Positions 28,889 through 38,400 of a stretch of DNA of 64,000 bases are shown here, piece after piece. How positions within the stretch are numbered: position 1 is the first letter of the stretch; each line of letters opens with the position of its first letter. Origin of the DNA: an uncultured Shewanella sp. GTDB lineage: Bacteria; Pseudomonadota; Gammaproteobacteria; Enterobacterales; Shewanellaceae. A program made the position numbers and the translations under genes. The notes beneath the pieces are model-generated. The model worked only from the letters and a program-made list of their open reading frames with translations. It had not been told where the DNA came from and searched no databases. The stretch is taken from contig CANNEE010000015.1 in the NCBI GenBank assembly GCA_947503555.1, forward strand, positions 1 to 64,000, in the 5' to 3' direction.

Positions 28889-30948
28889 GCACGAATATCA
28901 TCTTTCATAGCCAATTAACGTTAAAAAACCTACTAGTGCAATGGCAGGAAGCAAGGCTTATCACACCGCTCGATAAGCACTTTGCCTTGCATATGAGCGC
29001 CTTGCATCAAGAAGAATCCCCTCTCTTTATGCTAATTTGCTTACTCGTCAGTCAGCAGCTATCAAACCAGCATACGTGCCTGCAGCTCTCACAGGTAAAC
29101 TTAAGTAATCCGCTCAATGAGCCGCAAGCTAGCGTGAGTATCGACGGCGATCTAGCTTCACTAAAATCAGCGCTGTTATCCTTTGATGCCATTAGCTGTA
29201 TCGAGAAGAGCCCATCGAATGACCTAGCAGATTCGCAGGAAATTAACTCACCTTTAGTGCTTGAAAATGAGCGACTCTATTTACAGAAATATCATCACTT
29301 CGAAACCCAAGTATTTAATTACCTAAATCACATTGCAAAAAGAAGCCATCAAGATGAAAACGATGACAACGAAGCGTTAGCACAAACGCTAACAATGCTC
29401 TTTCCGCCTCAAGCAAATTCAGAAATTGACTGGCAGAAAGTGGCAACGGCTACTGCCTATATGCAGCAGCTTTCTGTTATTACAGGCGGACCTGGAACAG
29501 GCAAAACCACAACTGTCACCAAACTCTTATATCTGCTTTGCCACCAGCACCTATGCTCCGCTAAGGCTAATCATACTAATGGTGGGAATCATGCAGATCT
29601 CAATATCAAATTAGTCGCTCCCACAGGTAAGGCAGCAGCAAGATTAAGTGAATCAATAAAGGCATCAAAAGCTAGATTAGCCGACACCTTGACAGCCCAA
29701 GGTGCAAACTTTAATCAAGCTGCACTGAACAATATTCCAGAGCAAGCCTCAACCCTTCACCGCCTGCTGGGTGTGATCCCCAACTCTGTGCAATTTCGTC
29801 ACCATAAGGATAACCCCTTAAGGTTAGATCTATTGATTATCGACGAAGCCTCTATGGTCGACTTACCTATGATGTACTCTGTACTGAGTGCGTTACCAGA
29901 GAATGCCAGACTCATTTTATTGGGGGATCAGGATCAGTTAGCGTCAGTAGAGGCTGGCGCCGTATTGGCCGATATCTGCCAAGGCTTAAAGCAGCAAGAT
30001 GGCAGTTGGCGGATGCGATACTCTTTCACTAACGCAACTAGATTGAGTCAACTTACTCAGTTGAATCTCACAAGCTTTGTCGATAACGATAAAGAGCCAA
30101 ATAGCGATACATCAAAAAGCCCCGCTCATCTTGGTGATAGCCTATGTATGTTAACCAAAAGCCACAGATTTAAAGATGATGCAGGTATTGGCCAACTAGC
30201 TAAAGCTGTTAACCATAGTGATGCCCAAGGCATTAGAGAAGTCTGGCAACATGGCTATAACGAGCTGCTTTGGTTAGAGCATGGCATCAACGCCCATCTA
30301 GAGAATCAAGCTGGCATAAACCTATTAATCAAAGAGTCTGTGAAAACCTTTTCAGCTTACCTCAAACAGATCCAATCAGGTACTTTTGAACCCCAGGCCG
30401 TCATTGAGCAATATAACAACTATCGACTATTGTGTGCCATGAGAAATGGTGAGTATGGTGTAGATGGGATCAACAACAAAGTTGAACAGGCATTAAAACA
30501 GGCAGGGCTCATTCAGCCGAGCCAGGAATTTTATCCCGGTAGACCCATCATCATAGGCAGCAACGACTACAATCTGGGTCTATTTAATGGTGATATCGGG
30601 CTGATTTTACCGGATCCCACACGAGAATATCGTCCCATGGCCTACTTTATTCAGGCCGACGCCAGTGTATTAACCATCTTACCTGCTCGCTTACCCAGCC
30701 ATGAAACCTGCTATGGGATGACAGTGCATAAGAGCCAAGGCAGTGAGTTTGCCAGTGTCGCCTTAGTATTGCCGCCTAAGCCGAGTCTTGCCCAGAGGCA
30801 ATTGCTGACTAAAGAGCTTATCTATACGGCCATTACCCGCGCCAAACAAAAGTTTATCTGTTTAGGCAGTGTTCCCATTTTTGAAGGCGCGAGTCTAAGC
30901 GCTACTCAAAGAGCTTCTGGTCTCGCGGCAAGGTTATGGAGAAGATAA
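28885..30948 (+). CDS. recD: Exodeoxyribonuclease V alpha subunit RecD
   Basis: A 687-residue RecD, the 5'-3' helicase motor. Walker A is GGPGTGKTTT (201-210), Walker B is LIIDEASMVD. The C terminus carries TVHKSQGSEFA and YTAITRAK. It is some 80 residues longer than E. coli RecD. Extra sequence is found near 155-165 and at about 375-410, where a Ser/Asn/Asp-rich insert interrupts the helicase domain. The start codon overlaps the recB stop (ATGA), so the three subunits are translationally linked. A convergent hairpin lies just after the stop. Confidence 0.96.
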   Translation: MSTNIIFHSQLTLKNLLVQWQEARLITPLDKHFALHMSALHQEESPLFMLICLLVSQQLSNQHTCLQLSQVNLSNPLNEPQASVSIDGDLASLKSALLSFDAISCIEKSPSNDLADSQEINSPLVLENERLYLQKYHHFETQVFNYLNHIAKRSHQDENDDNEALAQTLTMLFPPQANSEIDWQKVATATAYMQQLSVITGGPGTGKTTTVTKLLYLLCHQHLCSAKANHTNGGNHADLNIKLVAPTGKAAARLSESIKASKARLADTLTAQGANFNQAALNNIPEQASTLHRLLGVIPNSVQFRHHKDNPLRLDLLIIDEASMVDLPMMYSVLSALPENARLILLGDQDQLASVEAGAVLADICQGLKQQDGSWRMRYSFTNATRLSQLTQLNLTSFVDNDKEPNSDTSKSPAHLGDSLCMLTKSHRFKDDAGIGQLAKAVNHSDAQGIREVWQHGYNELLWLEHGINAHLENQAGINLLIKESVKTFSAYLKQIQSGTFEPQAVIEQYNNYRLLCAMRNGEYGVDGINNKVEQALKQAGLIQPSQEFYPGRPIIIGSNDYNLGLFNGDIGLILPDPTREYRPMAYFIQADASVLTILPARLPSHETCYGMTVHKSQGSEFASVALVLPPKPSLAQRQLLTKELIYTAITRAKQKFICLGSVPIFEGASLSATQRASGLAARLWRR

Positions 30949-30970
30949 TTAAATAGCCTCAAATCACAAT

Positions 30971-31000
30971 AACCTCAACTCGTTATCCCGAGTTGAGGTT
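30971..31000. terminator. Hairpin between convergent recD and HD-hydrolase genes
   Basis: A perfect 12-bp stem (30971-30982 with 30989-31000) and a 6-base loop. The T-tract is weak on both sides. It probably serves both genes. Confidence 0.7.
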
Positions 31001-31022
31001 AAGTACAAAGCCCCTCTCAAGC

Positions 31023-31700
31023 TTAAATTTCACTCTCAAGTTGAGCGAGGTACTGCTTCATAAAAGCAGTTCTCGCCTTCGCTTCGATCCTAGCCGCTTC
31101 CGTGTTCATGGTTTCTATTAACTTAAACAGCTTGCTATAAAAATGATCGACAGCAAACTGCTTATCTCGCGGTTGTCGTAAATGACAAAATGGGTCATCA
31201 GACGAGTATAACTGCGCACCAAAGCTGCTACTGACTTGAATACACCTAGCAATACCTATCGCGCCAAGCGCATCTAACCTGTCAGCATCTTGCACTATTT
31301 TTGCTTCAAGGGTTTGCGGCGTCACATTAGCACTGTAACTATGGCTGACAATAGCATGACTAATCGCCTCAAAATACAGCTCTGGATAGCCAATCGATTG
31401 CAAGAAGTCCAATGCCTTTTCTGCAGCGCGTTGTGAACTCATCGCTCGCTTGGAATGGTCTTTGGGGTAAGAAAAACAATCATGTAGATAAGCTGCAGGC
31501 ACAACCACTTCAGCTATAGCTCCTTCTTGCTGACACAATAGCTTTGCTGTTTTGACCACGCGTCTAATATGTTTAACATCATGAGCGGAATCTTGCGTAT
31601 TAACCGATTGCACAAACTCTTGGAGTAAAGTCTCAAAATGCTTCAACTTTATCTGCTTCTCTATCAAACCAATTTCCTTAGTGATATAAGATAAACCCAC
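31023..31700 (-). CDS. HD-domain metal-dependent phosphohydrolase (YedJ-like)
   Basis: A 225-residue HD-superfamily protein. The metal-binding pattern is intact: histidine in SAHDVKHIRRV, the HD pair in AAYLHDCFSYP, and the distal aspartate in VQDADRLDALGAIG. YedJ-type proteins act on nucleotides or phosphate esters; the substrate here is not known. The frame opens at TTG 31718, but I prefer GTG 31700 because AAGGAG lies 7 bases upstream and the new start falls just after the stop of the upstream kinase gene. The ribosome site thus lies inside the last codons of that gene. Confidence 0.85.
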   Translation of the reverse strand: MGLSYITKEIGLIEKQIKLKHFETLLQEFVQSVNTQDSAHDVKHIRRVVKTAKLLCQQEGAIAEVVVPAAYLHDCFSYPKDHSKRAMSSQRAAEKALDFLQSIGYPELYFEAISHAIVSHSYSANVTPQTLEAKIVQDADRLDALGAIGIARCIQVSSSFGAQLYSSDDPFCHLRQPRDKQFAVDHFYSKLFKLIETMNTEAARIEAKARTAFMKQYLAQLESEI

Positions 31701-31704
31701 ATGT

Positions 31705-32199
31705 TCACTCCTTACCAAACGACTGATTAATCGTAATCATGCGTTTATCACCCTTAAAATCCCGGTAAAACTTAAGGTGCGACGATGCAGAAAATGTATC
31801 AACTCTTGACTGATACGCCTCTATCCAATTGATTAACATAGGCAAGTTATCATCTTGGGCCTGTTTACTCTTATATTTATGGGGCTCCCAAGGGCGATTT
31901 TTTGCATTTTCAACACACAAAGAAACAGGTAAATTCATATAAATAATCTCAGTAGCTTTATCCTGTAATAACACTAAGAGATCGCTGTAACATCCCTCTA
32001 TAACCCAATGGCTATTTTTATCAATAAACGCATTTATTCCTTGTCCCGACTTTTCAATAGCTTCCCTCATAGTTGGCAGAGTCGGTTTCCATGCAAGGGT
32101 ATCAAGATCCAAATGCGCTAAACCTTGTGTTTTGCATAAATGCTTAGCTAATGTTGACTTTCCGGAGCCGGAATTTCCAAATATTAATACTCTACTCAT
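31705..32199 (-). CDS. Small P-loop kinase-like protein (adenylate/shikimate kinase fold)
   Basis: A 164-residue protein with a Walker A motif at its very start (GNSGSGKST, 8-16), then DLDTLAWKP and an EGCYSDL segment typical of the FlaR / topology-modulation group of NMP-kinase-like P-loop proteins. The substrate is unknown. The open frame reaches back to 32244, but ATG 32199 has GGGAAG 4 bases upstream and places the P-loop where the family has it. It is the first gene of a two-gene unit with the HD hydrolase, which suggests nucleotide or small-phosphoester metabolism (inference). Confidence 0.82.
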   Translation of the reverse strand: MSRVLIFGNSGSGKSTLAKHLCKTQGLAHLDLDTLAWKPTLPTMREAIEKSGQGINAFIDKNSHWVIEGCYSDLLVLLQDKATEIIYMNLPVSLCVENAKNRPWEPHKYKSKQAQDDNLPMLINWIEAYQSRVDTFSASSHLKFYRDFKGDKRMITINQSFGKE

Positions 32200-32500
32200 C
32201 GTCTTCCCTAAACAAATGCACAATTGTCCCCTTATGACACTCAAACAACTTGATGTTACACCAAGCTACTCAGTGGTTCAGCGTAACTTAAAGCCGATAT
32301 GAAACTGAACATATCATACAAATCACGCTGCGCGGTACGCCTCAATAACTCAGTTCCGGTTTTACATAATAAGCCGGCAATGCTAAAGCTTAAGCTAACG
32401 CCCAGAATTCAGCCGCTTAAACGAGCAAGCCTTGCACCTTAAATAAAAGCCGATACTATTGATGCCAGAATAATTATTTCAGCTCAATTCAGGAGTCTCC
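32200..32500. other. Intergenic region between divergent kinase and ddl genes
   Basis: About 300 bases that should hold two divergent promoters. I see no gene, RNA or strong inverted repeat. AGGAGT just before 32501 is the ddl ribosome site. Confidence 0.5.
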
Positions 32501-33502
32501 ATGGAGCCAATTAACCTGCTATTAGTTTGCGGTGGTGGTAGCGACGAGCATGACATCTCTTTAATGTCAGCGAACTATCTAGAAACGTCACTAGTGAGCA
32601 ATCCTCGATTTAATCTTAAACGTGTTGAGTTGGATGCCAAAGGCCAATATAGAGATAAAGATGGCCAAAGCTGTGAGATCACCAATGGTGCTGAGCTGAG
32701 AACAAATAACAGTGATAACTGGAAAATTGATTATGTCATTCCCTGTATCCATGGTTATCCGGGCGAAACAGGCGATATTCAATCTTTCTTTGAGCTTATT
32801 CATCTTCCCTACTTTGGCTGCAACGCCGAAGCTAACAGAAACTGCTTTAACAAAATCACAGCTAAGATGTGGTTTACCACTTTAGGGATTCCCAATACAC
32901 CTTATCTCTTTTTAACTGAACTGACCAATTGTGAAATTGAAAAATCGCGTAAAGCCCTCGTCTCTTGGGGTTCAGTCTTTATCAAAGCCGCGTCACAGGG
33001 CTCCTCTGTCGGTTGTTATAAAGTCGATAATGAAAATGATTTAGTTGAATGCCTAACTAAAGCCTTTGAGTTTTCGCCCTATGTGATAGTAGAAAAAACC
33101 ATAGTAGCTAGAGAGCTTGAAGTAGCGGCCTACGAATATCAAGGGGAAGTGATTGCGACCCGACCTGGTGAAATCATCTGTGATGCCAATACCTTCTATA
33201 CCTTCGATGAAAAGTATGCCAAAGATAGTAAAGCCACCACTAAGGTTGAAGCAGATGATCTAAGTGAAGAAGTGATCGCGCAAATTCAAGACTACGCCAT
33301 TCGCGCCTTTAAAGGGATGAAGCTTAAAGATCTATCCCGCATCGATTTCTTTTTAACTGAGAACAACGAAATTCTACTTAACGAGATCAATACTTTCCCA
33401 GGCATGACCCCCATCTCTATGTTCCCTAAAATGCTAATCAATAACGGTCATGATTTTAGACGCTATCTGGAACTAAACATCCTTCGTCAACTAGGCAAGT
33501 AA
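32501..33502 (+). CDS. ddl: D-alanine--D-alanine ligase
   Basis: A 333-residue ATP-grasp enzyme making the D-Ala-D-Ala dipeptide for peptidoglycan. Landmarks are [15 protein letters not shown] near the N terminus, [44 protein letters not shown] and the C-terminal [22 protein letters not shown] metal-binding segment (read in two parts). The length is normal. The start ATG has AGGAG 6 bases upstream. It is not next to the murein cluster, so this is the DdlA-like copy; another may exist elsewhere. Monocistronic, ended by a shared terminator. Confidence 0.93.
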   Translation: MEPINLLLVCGGGSDEHDISLMSANYLETSLVSNPRFNLKRVELDAKGQYRDKDGQSCEITNGAELRTNNSDNWKIDYVIPCIHGYPGETGDIQSFFELIHLPYFGCNAEANRNCFNKITAKMWFTTLGIPNTPYLFLTELTNCEIEKSRKALVSWGSVFIKAASQGSSVGCYKVDNENDLVECLTKAFEFSPYVIVEKTIVARELEVAAYEYQGEVIATRPGEIICDANTFYTFDEKYAKDSKATTKVEADDLSEEVIAQIQDYAIRAFKGMKLKDLSRIDFFLTENNEILLNEINTFPGMTPISMFPKMLINNGHDFRRYLELNILRQLGK

Positions 33503-33518
33503 TGTTGTAGACAATAAA

Positions 33519-33552
33519 AAAAGTCACTGCACAATATTGAGCAGTGACTTTT
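33519..33552. terminator. Bidirectional terminator between ddl and marC
   Basis: A 12-bp stem (33519-33530 with 33541-33552) and a 10-base loop, with A-runs before and T-rich sequence after. It suits both convergent genes. Confidence 0.88.
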
Positions 33553-33600
33553 CTTTGTCTCGTGCTATCTGAAATGAATACTCAAAAAATGATCCATTCC

Positions 33601-34236
33601 TTAGCTGAGCAATGATGGAAACAAGCCTCGCAGGCCTGCCGCTATCACTTCAATGCCTATAGAAAGCATAAGTAGTCCCATCAAACGAGTAATCACGTTA
33701 ATCCCGGTCTTTCCCAGTACCTTGTAGATAATCGGTGCCATTCTAAATAGCGCAAAACTCATTAAACCAAAAATAATCACGGTCAATGACATGCCGATTA
33801 AATCAAACAGGGTATTATGCTCAGCCGCCGTCACAATCACAGAACTAATGGCGCCCGGCCCCGCCATAATAGGCAAAGCTAATGGTACTACCGCAACCGA
33901 CTCCATCGCAGAAGATTCTCTATCTTCCTCTTGGTTACGTTTAACCTCACCTAACTTCCCCTGAAGCATAGACATGGCAATGATGGCAATCAGGCTGCCA
34001 CCGGCGATGCGAAACGCCGACAAGGAAATACTGAACATATTAAGAATGTGCTGGCCTGCGACTATGGTGCAGAGCAAAATCACCACCACGGCAAAGTTGG
34101 CGACCTTTCCCGTATGGTTACGTTCAACCTCAGTTTGATGGCTCGTTAAGCTAACAAAGACAGGCAGCAAGCCAATAGGATTAACTATCGCCACTAATCC
34201 CAAAAAAAACTTAACGAAAAAGGTTAATTCCAGCAT
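33601..34236 (-). CDS. MarC-family inner-membrane protein
   Basis: A 211-residue protein with six predicted transmembrane helices, spanning nearly the whole length. Signature pieces are NPIGLLPVFVSL near the N terminus, PLALPIMAGPGAISSVIV in the middle and TRLMGLLMLSIGIEVI near the end. The family (MarC, YhgN, YchE) has no firmly established function; early links to multiple antibiotic resistance were not upheld. The start ATG has GAGG 6 bases upstream. Monocistronic and divergent from adhE. Confidence 0.9.
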   Translation of the reverse strand: MLELTFFVKFFLGLVAIVNPIGLLPVFVSLTSHQTEVERNHTGKVANFAVVVILLCTIVAGQHILNMFSISLSAFRIAGGSLIAIIAMSMLQGKLGEVKRNQEEDRESSAMESVAVVPLALPIMAGPGAISSVIVTAAEHNTLFDLIGMSLTVIIFGLMSFALFRMAPIIYKVLGKTGINVITRLMGLLMLSIGIEVIAAGLRGLFPSLLS

Positions 34237-34439
34237 CGCATCCTCACATTACGACCAAAATTGTGACTAAATATGGATTTTAAAAGGCAACATATGCACT
34301 TTTTTGAGGAGCGTACTCTACGCGATATTTTAGTAATGGAAAAATGAGATTTTTTAGTCATAATCACAGTTTCGAATAAAAAAATGTAATCTAAAAAAAT
34401 ATTATCTAGGCTTAAATTTATTCAAACAATCTATTAACA

Positions 34440-34454
34440 TGTAGTTTAATTACA
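34440..34454. promoter_or_regulatory. HexR-like operator upstream of adhE
   Basis: TGTAGTTTAATTACA matches the HexR palindrome TGTAATwwwATTACA at 14 of 15 positions. It lies 124 bases before the adhE start. Known HexR regulons include fermentation genes; binding here is inferred from the match. Confidence 0.6.
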
Positions 34455-34468
34455 CATAAGTACGATAC

Positions 34469-34484
34469 TGTGGCCACTATCACA
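34469..34484. promoter_or_regulatory. CRP-like site upstream of adhE
   Basis: TGTGG-N6-TCACA differs by one base from the CRP half-site pair TGTGA-N6-TCACA. It lies 94 bases before the adhE start, between two HexR-like sites. CRP controls anaerobic metabolism in Shewanella, so control of adhE is plausible. Confidence 0.5.
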
Positions 34485-34503
34485 GACAGATAATGCCACA
34501 AAG

Positions 34504-34518
34504 TGTAATTTTGCTACA
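34504..34518. promoter_or_regulatory. Second, weaker HexR-like site upstream of adhE
   Basis: TGTAATTTTGCTACA has a perfect left half-site and a right half with two changes (13 of 15). It is 50 bases downstream of the first HexR-like site, in a position where a bound repressor could block the promoter. Confidence 0.4.
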
Positions 34519-34577
34519 TCAGAGAAGATTTAGCCAAAGCGACCTTTTGCTAAATATTTTTTAACAGGAAACTAGTG

Positions 34578-37178
34578 ATGACTGTAACTAATACAGAAGA
34601 ACTTGATCTATTATTGGAGCGCGTAGCGAAAGCTCAAGCTGAGTTCGCGACCTTTAGCCAGGAGAAAGTCGACAAGATTTTCCGCGCTGCCGCGTTAGCT
34701 GCTGCCGATGCTCGTATCTCATTAGCCAAAATGGCGGGTAATGAAACTGGCATGGGTGTTATCGAAGATAAGGTAATTAAAAACCACTTCGCATCTGAGT
34801 ATATCTATAACAAATACAAAGATGAAAAGACCTGCGGTATCTTAGAAGAAGATGCTACTTTCGGTACTATCACCATTGCAGAGCCCGTTGGTATCATTTG
34901 TGGTATCGTTCCGACTACCAACCCGACTTCTACTGCGATCTTTAAAGCTCTGATCAGCCTTAAGACCCGTAACGGTATCGTATTCTCTCCTCACCCAAGA
35001 GCTAAAGTATCAACTACAACAGCAGCTAAACTGGTATTAGACGCTGCCATTGAAGCTGGTGCACCTAAAGATATTATTGGCTGGATCGACGAGCCTAGCG
35101 TCGCCCTATCTAATCACCTGATGACCCATGACAAAATCAACCTGATCCTAGCAACAGGCGGCCCAGGTATGGTGAAAGCGGCCTACTCTTCAGGTAAGCC
35201 TGCAATTGGTGTGGGTGCAGGTAATACGCCTATCGTGATTGACGAAACCGCTGATATCAAGCGTGCAGTCAGCTCTATCCTTATGTCTAAAACATTTGAT
35301 AACGGCGTTGTTTGCGCATCAGAGCAAGCTGTGGTCGTTGTCGATGAAGTGTACGATCAAGTAAGAGAGCGTTTTGCCACCCATGGTGGCTACCTGCTAA
35401 GCGCCTTTGAAACTCAGGCGATGCAGAATGTGATCCTTAAAAACGGTGGCCTTAATGCCGATATCGTTGGTCAAAGCGCAGCCACTATCGCCGCTATGGC
35501 TGACATTGAAGTTCCAAGCTGGACTAAGGTATTGGTCGGTGAAGTGACTGATATCAGCGAAGCCGAAGCCTTTGCCCACGAGAAGCTATCTCCGCTATTG
35601 GCTATGTACCGCGCTACTGACTTTAACGACGCCGTCGATAAAGCAGAAGCCTTAGTAGCTCTTGGCGGTATTGGTCACACATCAGGCCTTTATACAGATC
35701 AAGATACACAACAAGAGCGTGTTAAAGACTTTGGCTTTAGAATGAAGACGGCGCGTATTCTTATCAATACTCCAGCATCTCAAGGTGGTATTGGTGATTT
35801 ATACAACTTCAAACTGGCACCATCATTAACACTAGGTTGCGGCTCGTGGGGCGGTAACTCTATTTCTGAAAACGTAGGTCCAAGTCACTTAATCAACAAG
35901 AAAACCGTCGCTAAGAGGGCTGAAAACATGCTTTGGCACAAACTTCCTTCTTCAATCTACTTCCGTCGTGGTAGCTTACCTATCGCATTGGAAGAGCTTA
36001 GCGATAAGAAACGTGCACTGATTGTCACGGATAAGTTCCTGTTCAATAACGGCTACTGTGATGAAACAATCAAGATCCTGAAATCACAGGGACTAGAAAC
36101 CGAAGTTTTCTATGAAGTTGAAGCCGATCCAACACTATCTGTAGTGCGTAAAGGTACCGATGTGGCTAAGAGCTTCCAGCCAGACGTGATTATCGCGCTT
36201 GGTGGTGGTTCACCTATGGATGCCGCTAAGATCATCTGGGTCATGTATGAGCACCCAGAAGTCGACTTCGCCGATCTAGCACTGCGCTTTATGGATATCC
36301 GTAAGCGTATCTATAAGTTCCCTAAGATGGGTGTTAAAGCGCAAATGGTGGCGATTCCAACCACTTCGGGTACAGGTTCTGAAGTCACACCTTTCGCCGT
36401 TGTGACCGACGAGCAAACCGGAATGAAGTATCCAATTGCTGACTATGAACTCACGCCAAATATGGCAATTGTCGATCCTAACCTAGTGATGGATATGCCT
36501 AAATCGCTTACTGCCTTTGGTGGTATCGATGCTGTGACCCACGCACTTGAAGCTTATGTCAGCGTGATGGCAAACGAGTACAGTGATGGTCAAGCACTAC
36601 AAGCCCTAGACCTGTTATTTGAGTACTTACCTGACTCATACAACCTAGGCGCTGCTGCTCCTGTTGCTCGCGAAAAAGTGCACAATGGCGCAACCATCGC
36701 AGGTATCGCATTTGCTAACGCTTTCCTAGGTATTTGTCACTCTATGGCGCACAAGCTAGGAGCTGAGTTCCACTTAGCACACGGTTTAGCTAACGCGCTA
36801 TTGATCAGCAATGTTATTCGCTTTAATGCGACTGATTTGCCAACTAAGCAAGCGGCATTCAGCCAATACGATCGTCCTAAAGCTCTGTGTCGCTACGCCG
36901 CGATTGCAGATTACTTGAAGTTAGGTGGAAATAGCGATGCGGAAAAAGTCGAGAAACTGCTTGAAAAAATTGATGAGCTCAAGGCGACGCTTGGGATACC
37001 AGCGTCTATCCAAGAAGCAGGCGTTAACGAAGCAGACTTTTTGGCTAAACTAGATGAGTTAGCTGAAGATGCGTTCGACGACCAATGTACTGGTGCGAAC
37101 CCACGCTTCCCACTCATGAGCGAATTGAAGCAAATCCTACTCGATAGCTTCTATGGCCGTGCTTACAAAGACGCCTAA
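34578..37178 (+). CDS. adhE: Bifunctional acetaldehyde-CoA / alcohol dehydrogenase
   Basis: An 866-residue AdhE. The N-terminal half (to about 440) is an acetylating aldehyde dehydrogenase with GIVPTTNPTSTAIFK, catalytic cysteine in NGVVCASEQ and GGIGHTSGLYT. The C-terminal half is an iron-dependent alcohol dehydrogenase with ALGGGSPMDAAK, TSGTGSEVTPF and the metal-binding region ICHSMAHKLGAEFHLAHG. Together they reduce acetyl-CoA to ethanol while regenerating NAD. The frame opens at GTG 34575, but ATG 34578 fits the AGGAA site. Codon use is strongly biased, which suggests high expression. CRP-like and HexR-like sites lie upstream. Confidence 0.97.
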   Translation: MTVTNTEELDLLLERVAKAQAEFATFSQEKVDKIFRAAALAAADARISLAKMAGNETGMGVIEDKVIKNHFASEYIYNKYKDEKTCGILEEDATFGTITIAEPVGIICGIVPTTNPTSTAIFKALISLKTRNGIVFSPHPRAKVSTTTAAKLVLDAAIEAGAPKDIIGWIDEPSVALSNHLMTHDKINLILATGGPGMVKAAYSSGKPAIGVGAGNTPIVIDETADIKRAVSSILMSKTFDNGVVCASEQAVVVVDEVYDQVRERFATHGGYLLSAFETQAMQNVILKNGGLNADIVGQSAATIAAMADIEVPSWTKVLVGEVTDISEAEAFAHEKLSPLLAMYRATDFNDAVDKAEALVALGGIGHTSGLYTDQDTQQERVKDFGFRMKTARILINTPASQGGIGDLYNFKLAPSLTLGCGSWGGNSISENVGPSHLINKKTVAKRAENMLWHKLPSSIYFRRGSLPIALEELSDKKRALIVTDKFLFNNGYCDETIKILKSQGLETEVFYEVEADPTLSVVRKGTDVAKSFQPDVIIALGGGSPMDAAKIIWVMYEHPEVDFADLALRFMDIRKRIYKFPKMGVKAQMVAIPTTSGTGSEVTPFAVVTDEQTGMKYPIADYELTPNMAIVDPNLVMDMPKSLTAFGGIDAVTHALEAYVSVMANEYSDGQALQALDLLFEYLPDSYNLGAAAPVAREKVHNGATIAGIAFANAFLGICHSMAHKLGAEFHLAHGLANALLISNVIRFNATDLPTKQAAFSQYDRPKALCRYAAIADYLKLGGNSDAEKVEKLLEKIDELKATLGIPASIQEAGVNEADFLAKLDELAEDAFDDQCTGANPRFPLMSELKQILLDSFYGRAYKDA

Positions 37179-37198
37179 TCGCCGATAGTTATAATAAT

Positions 37199-37221
37199 AA
37201 GGCCAGCAATATGCTGGCCTT
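37199..37221. terminator. Terminator between adhE and the alpha/beta hydrolase gene
   Basis: A 10-bp perfect stem (37199-37208 with 37212-37221) and a 3-base loop followed by T5 on the plus strand. On the minus strand the following sequence is also T/A-rich. Confidence 0.9.
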
Positions 37222-37264
37222 TTTGTTATCCGTTAAGCCTCATTATTTAGCATGTAAATGAAGC

Positions 37265-38062
37265 TTATTCTTGAGCTAACCAATCAAGCATAGTCCGGTT
37301 AAACTCCTCTTTCGCTTCCGTCATCACCCAGTGGCGTGTTGGAAAAGCCACAACCTTATTGCCAGGCTGATTAGCCATTCGTTCTTCCCATGTTTTTGAA
37401 TGAAACATACCGGGTTTATTTTCACCATACATAAATAAGAATGGACATTCGATGTTAAGCGGCAGATTACCCAAGGGTCTACCCGTTAATGTATTACTCC
37501 ACTTCCAATAATAGGAATAGGTCATCGCCGAGGTAATGAGTTCTGGCGCGCCGGGGGCTTTGAGTAATTTCGCCATCTTTCGCGTCATAGCATCACCTAA
37601 GCCGCCACCTAACTTCCATGCCGTCGCTAACCACATTTGATAACCAAACATAAAGGCTTTCACCTTGGCCGTTAAAATATGCTCCTTGGAGCCGGCGTCA
37701 CCTATATCGACACCAATAATACGAGAGACTCTATCTTGATGGCGCATATAATACTGATAACCAAAGAAGCAGCCCCAATCGTGGAGTAAAAGAATAACAG
37801 GCTTGTCTGGGCTTACTGTATCGACAATATTTTTGATGATAGATATTAGGGCTTCTAACGAATAGAGTTTACGTTCATCGCCTGGCTCGTAGCCGGGCAA
37901 GCTAAAGCGCACACAGCGATACTTATCTTTTAAAACAGCTACTTGCTCATCCCAGACACGATAAGTGTCTGGCCAACCATGAAGCATGACTATGGTTTGC
38001 TCACCTTCCCCTTCAATTAATACTTCAACACCATCAACCCGTTTACGATCAATATTTGTCAT
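37265..38062 (-). CDS. Alpha/beta hydrolase with an aspartate nucleophile (epoxide hydrolase-like)
   Basis: A 265-residue alpha/beta-hydrolase. The oxyanion loop is MLHGWPDT (27-34). The nucleophile elbow reads LLHDWGCFFG with D95 in place of the serine of esterases, which is the pattern of epoxide hydrolases and haloalkane dehalogenases. The catalytic histidine is in TRHWVMTE near residue 244. A cap region lies at about 130-205. The natural substrate is unknown. It is monocistronic, in the cytoplasm (no signal peptide). Confidence 0.87.
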   Translation of the reverse strand: MTNIDRKRVDGVEVLIEGEGEQTIVMLHGWPDTYRVWDEQVAVLKDKYRCVRFSLPGYEPGDERKLYSLEALISIIKNIVDTVSPDKPVILLLHDWGCFFGYQYYMRHQDRVSRIIGVDIGDAGSKEHILTAKVKAFMFGYQMWLATAWKLGGGLGDAMTRKMAKLLKAPGAPELITSAMTYSYYWKWSNTLTGRPLGNLPLNIECPFLFMYGENKPGMFHSKTWEERMANQPGNKVVAFPTRHWVMTEAKEEFNRTMLDWLAQE

Positions 38063-38397
38063 AGCAACTCACCCTTGCTGTTAACCCTGTCATCCAGAAA
38101 TAGACCTTGTATTTGGCCTCCCTTTCCATAGACATTGGGGAGCGCCAAACTCAATCGAAATACAACAGTTTACATTTCAAAAACAAAATAGAGCTTATAC
38201 TCTAAAAATAGAATATGCCGATTAAATGAAATTGTCTAGCTTTATTGTAAGGTGATGAAAAACGCTGAAATATTAAGGTTGAGCTATTCGCGCCATTCTA
38301 TCAATAGTCGATATAACCTAAGAGGTAATGGCACTAAACAGTGAGGATTAATTAAGGTATTACCGTCATTAAGATCGCTATACCTTCATTTGAAAAA
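38063..38397. other. AT-rich intergenic region, no gene seen
   Basis: About 335 bases between the start of the alpha/beta hydrolase gene and the malate synthase terminator. It must hold the hydrolase promoter, probably in the AT-rich part at 38160-38240. No RNA gene or long repeat is visible. Confidence 0.5.
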
Positions 38398-38400
38398 TAG

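Noticed and set aside
38160-38240. Short inverted repeat AGAG-CTCT in the AT-rich region before the alpha/beta hydrolase
   Set aside because: Arms of only five bases in AT-rich sequence are expected by chance.
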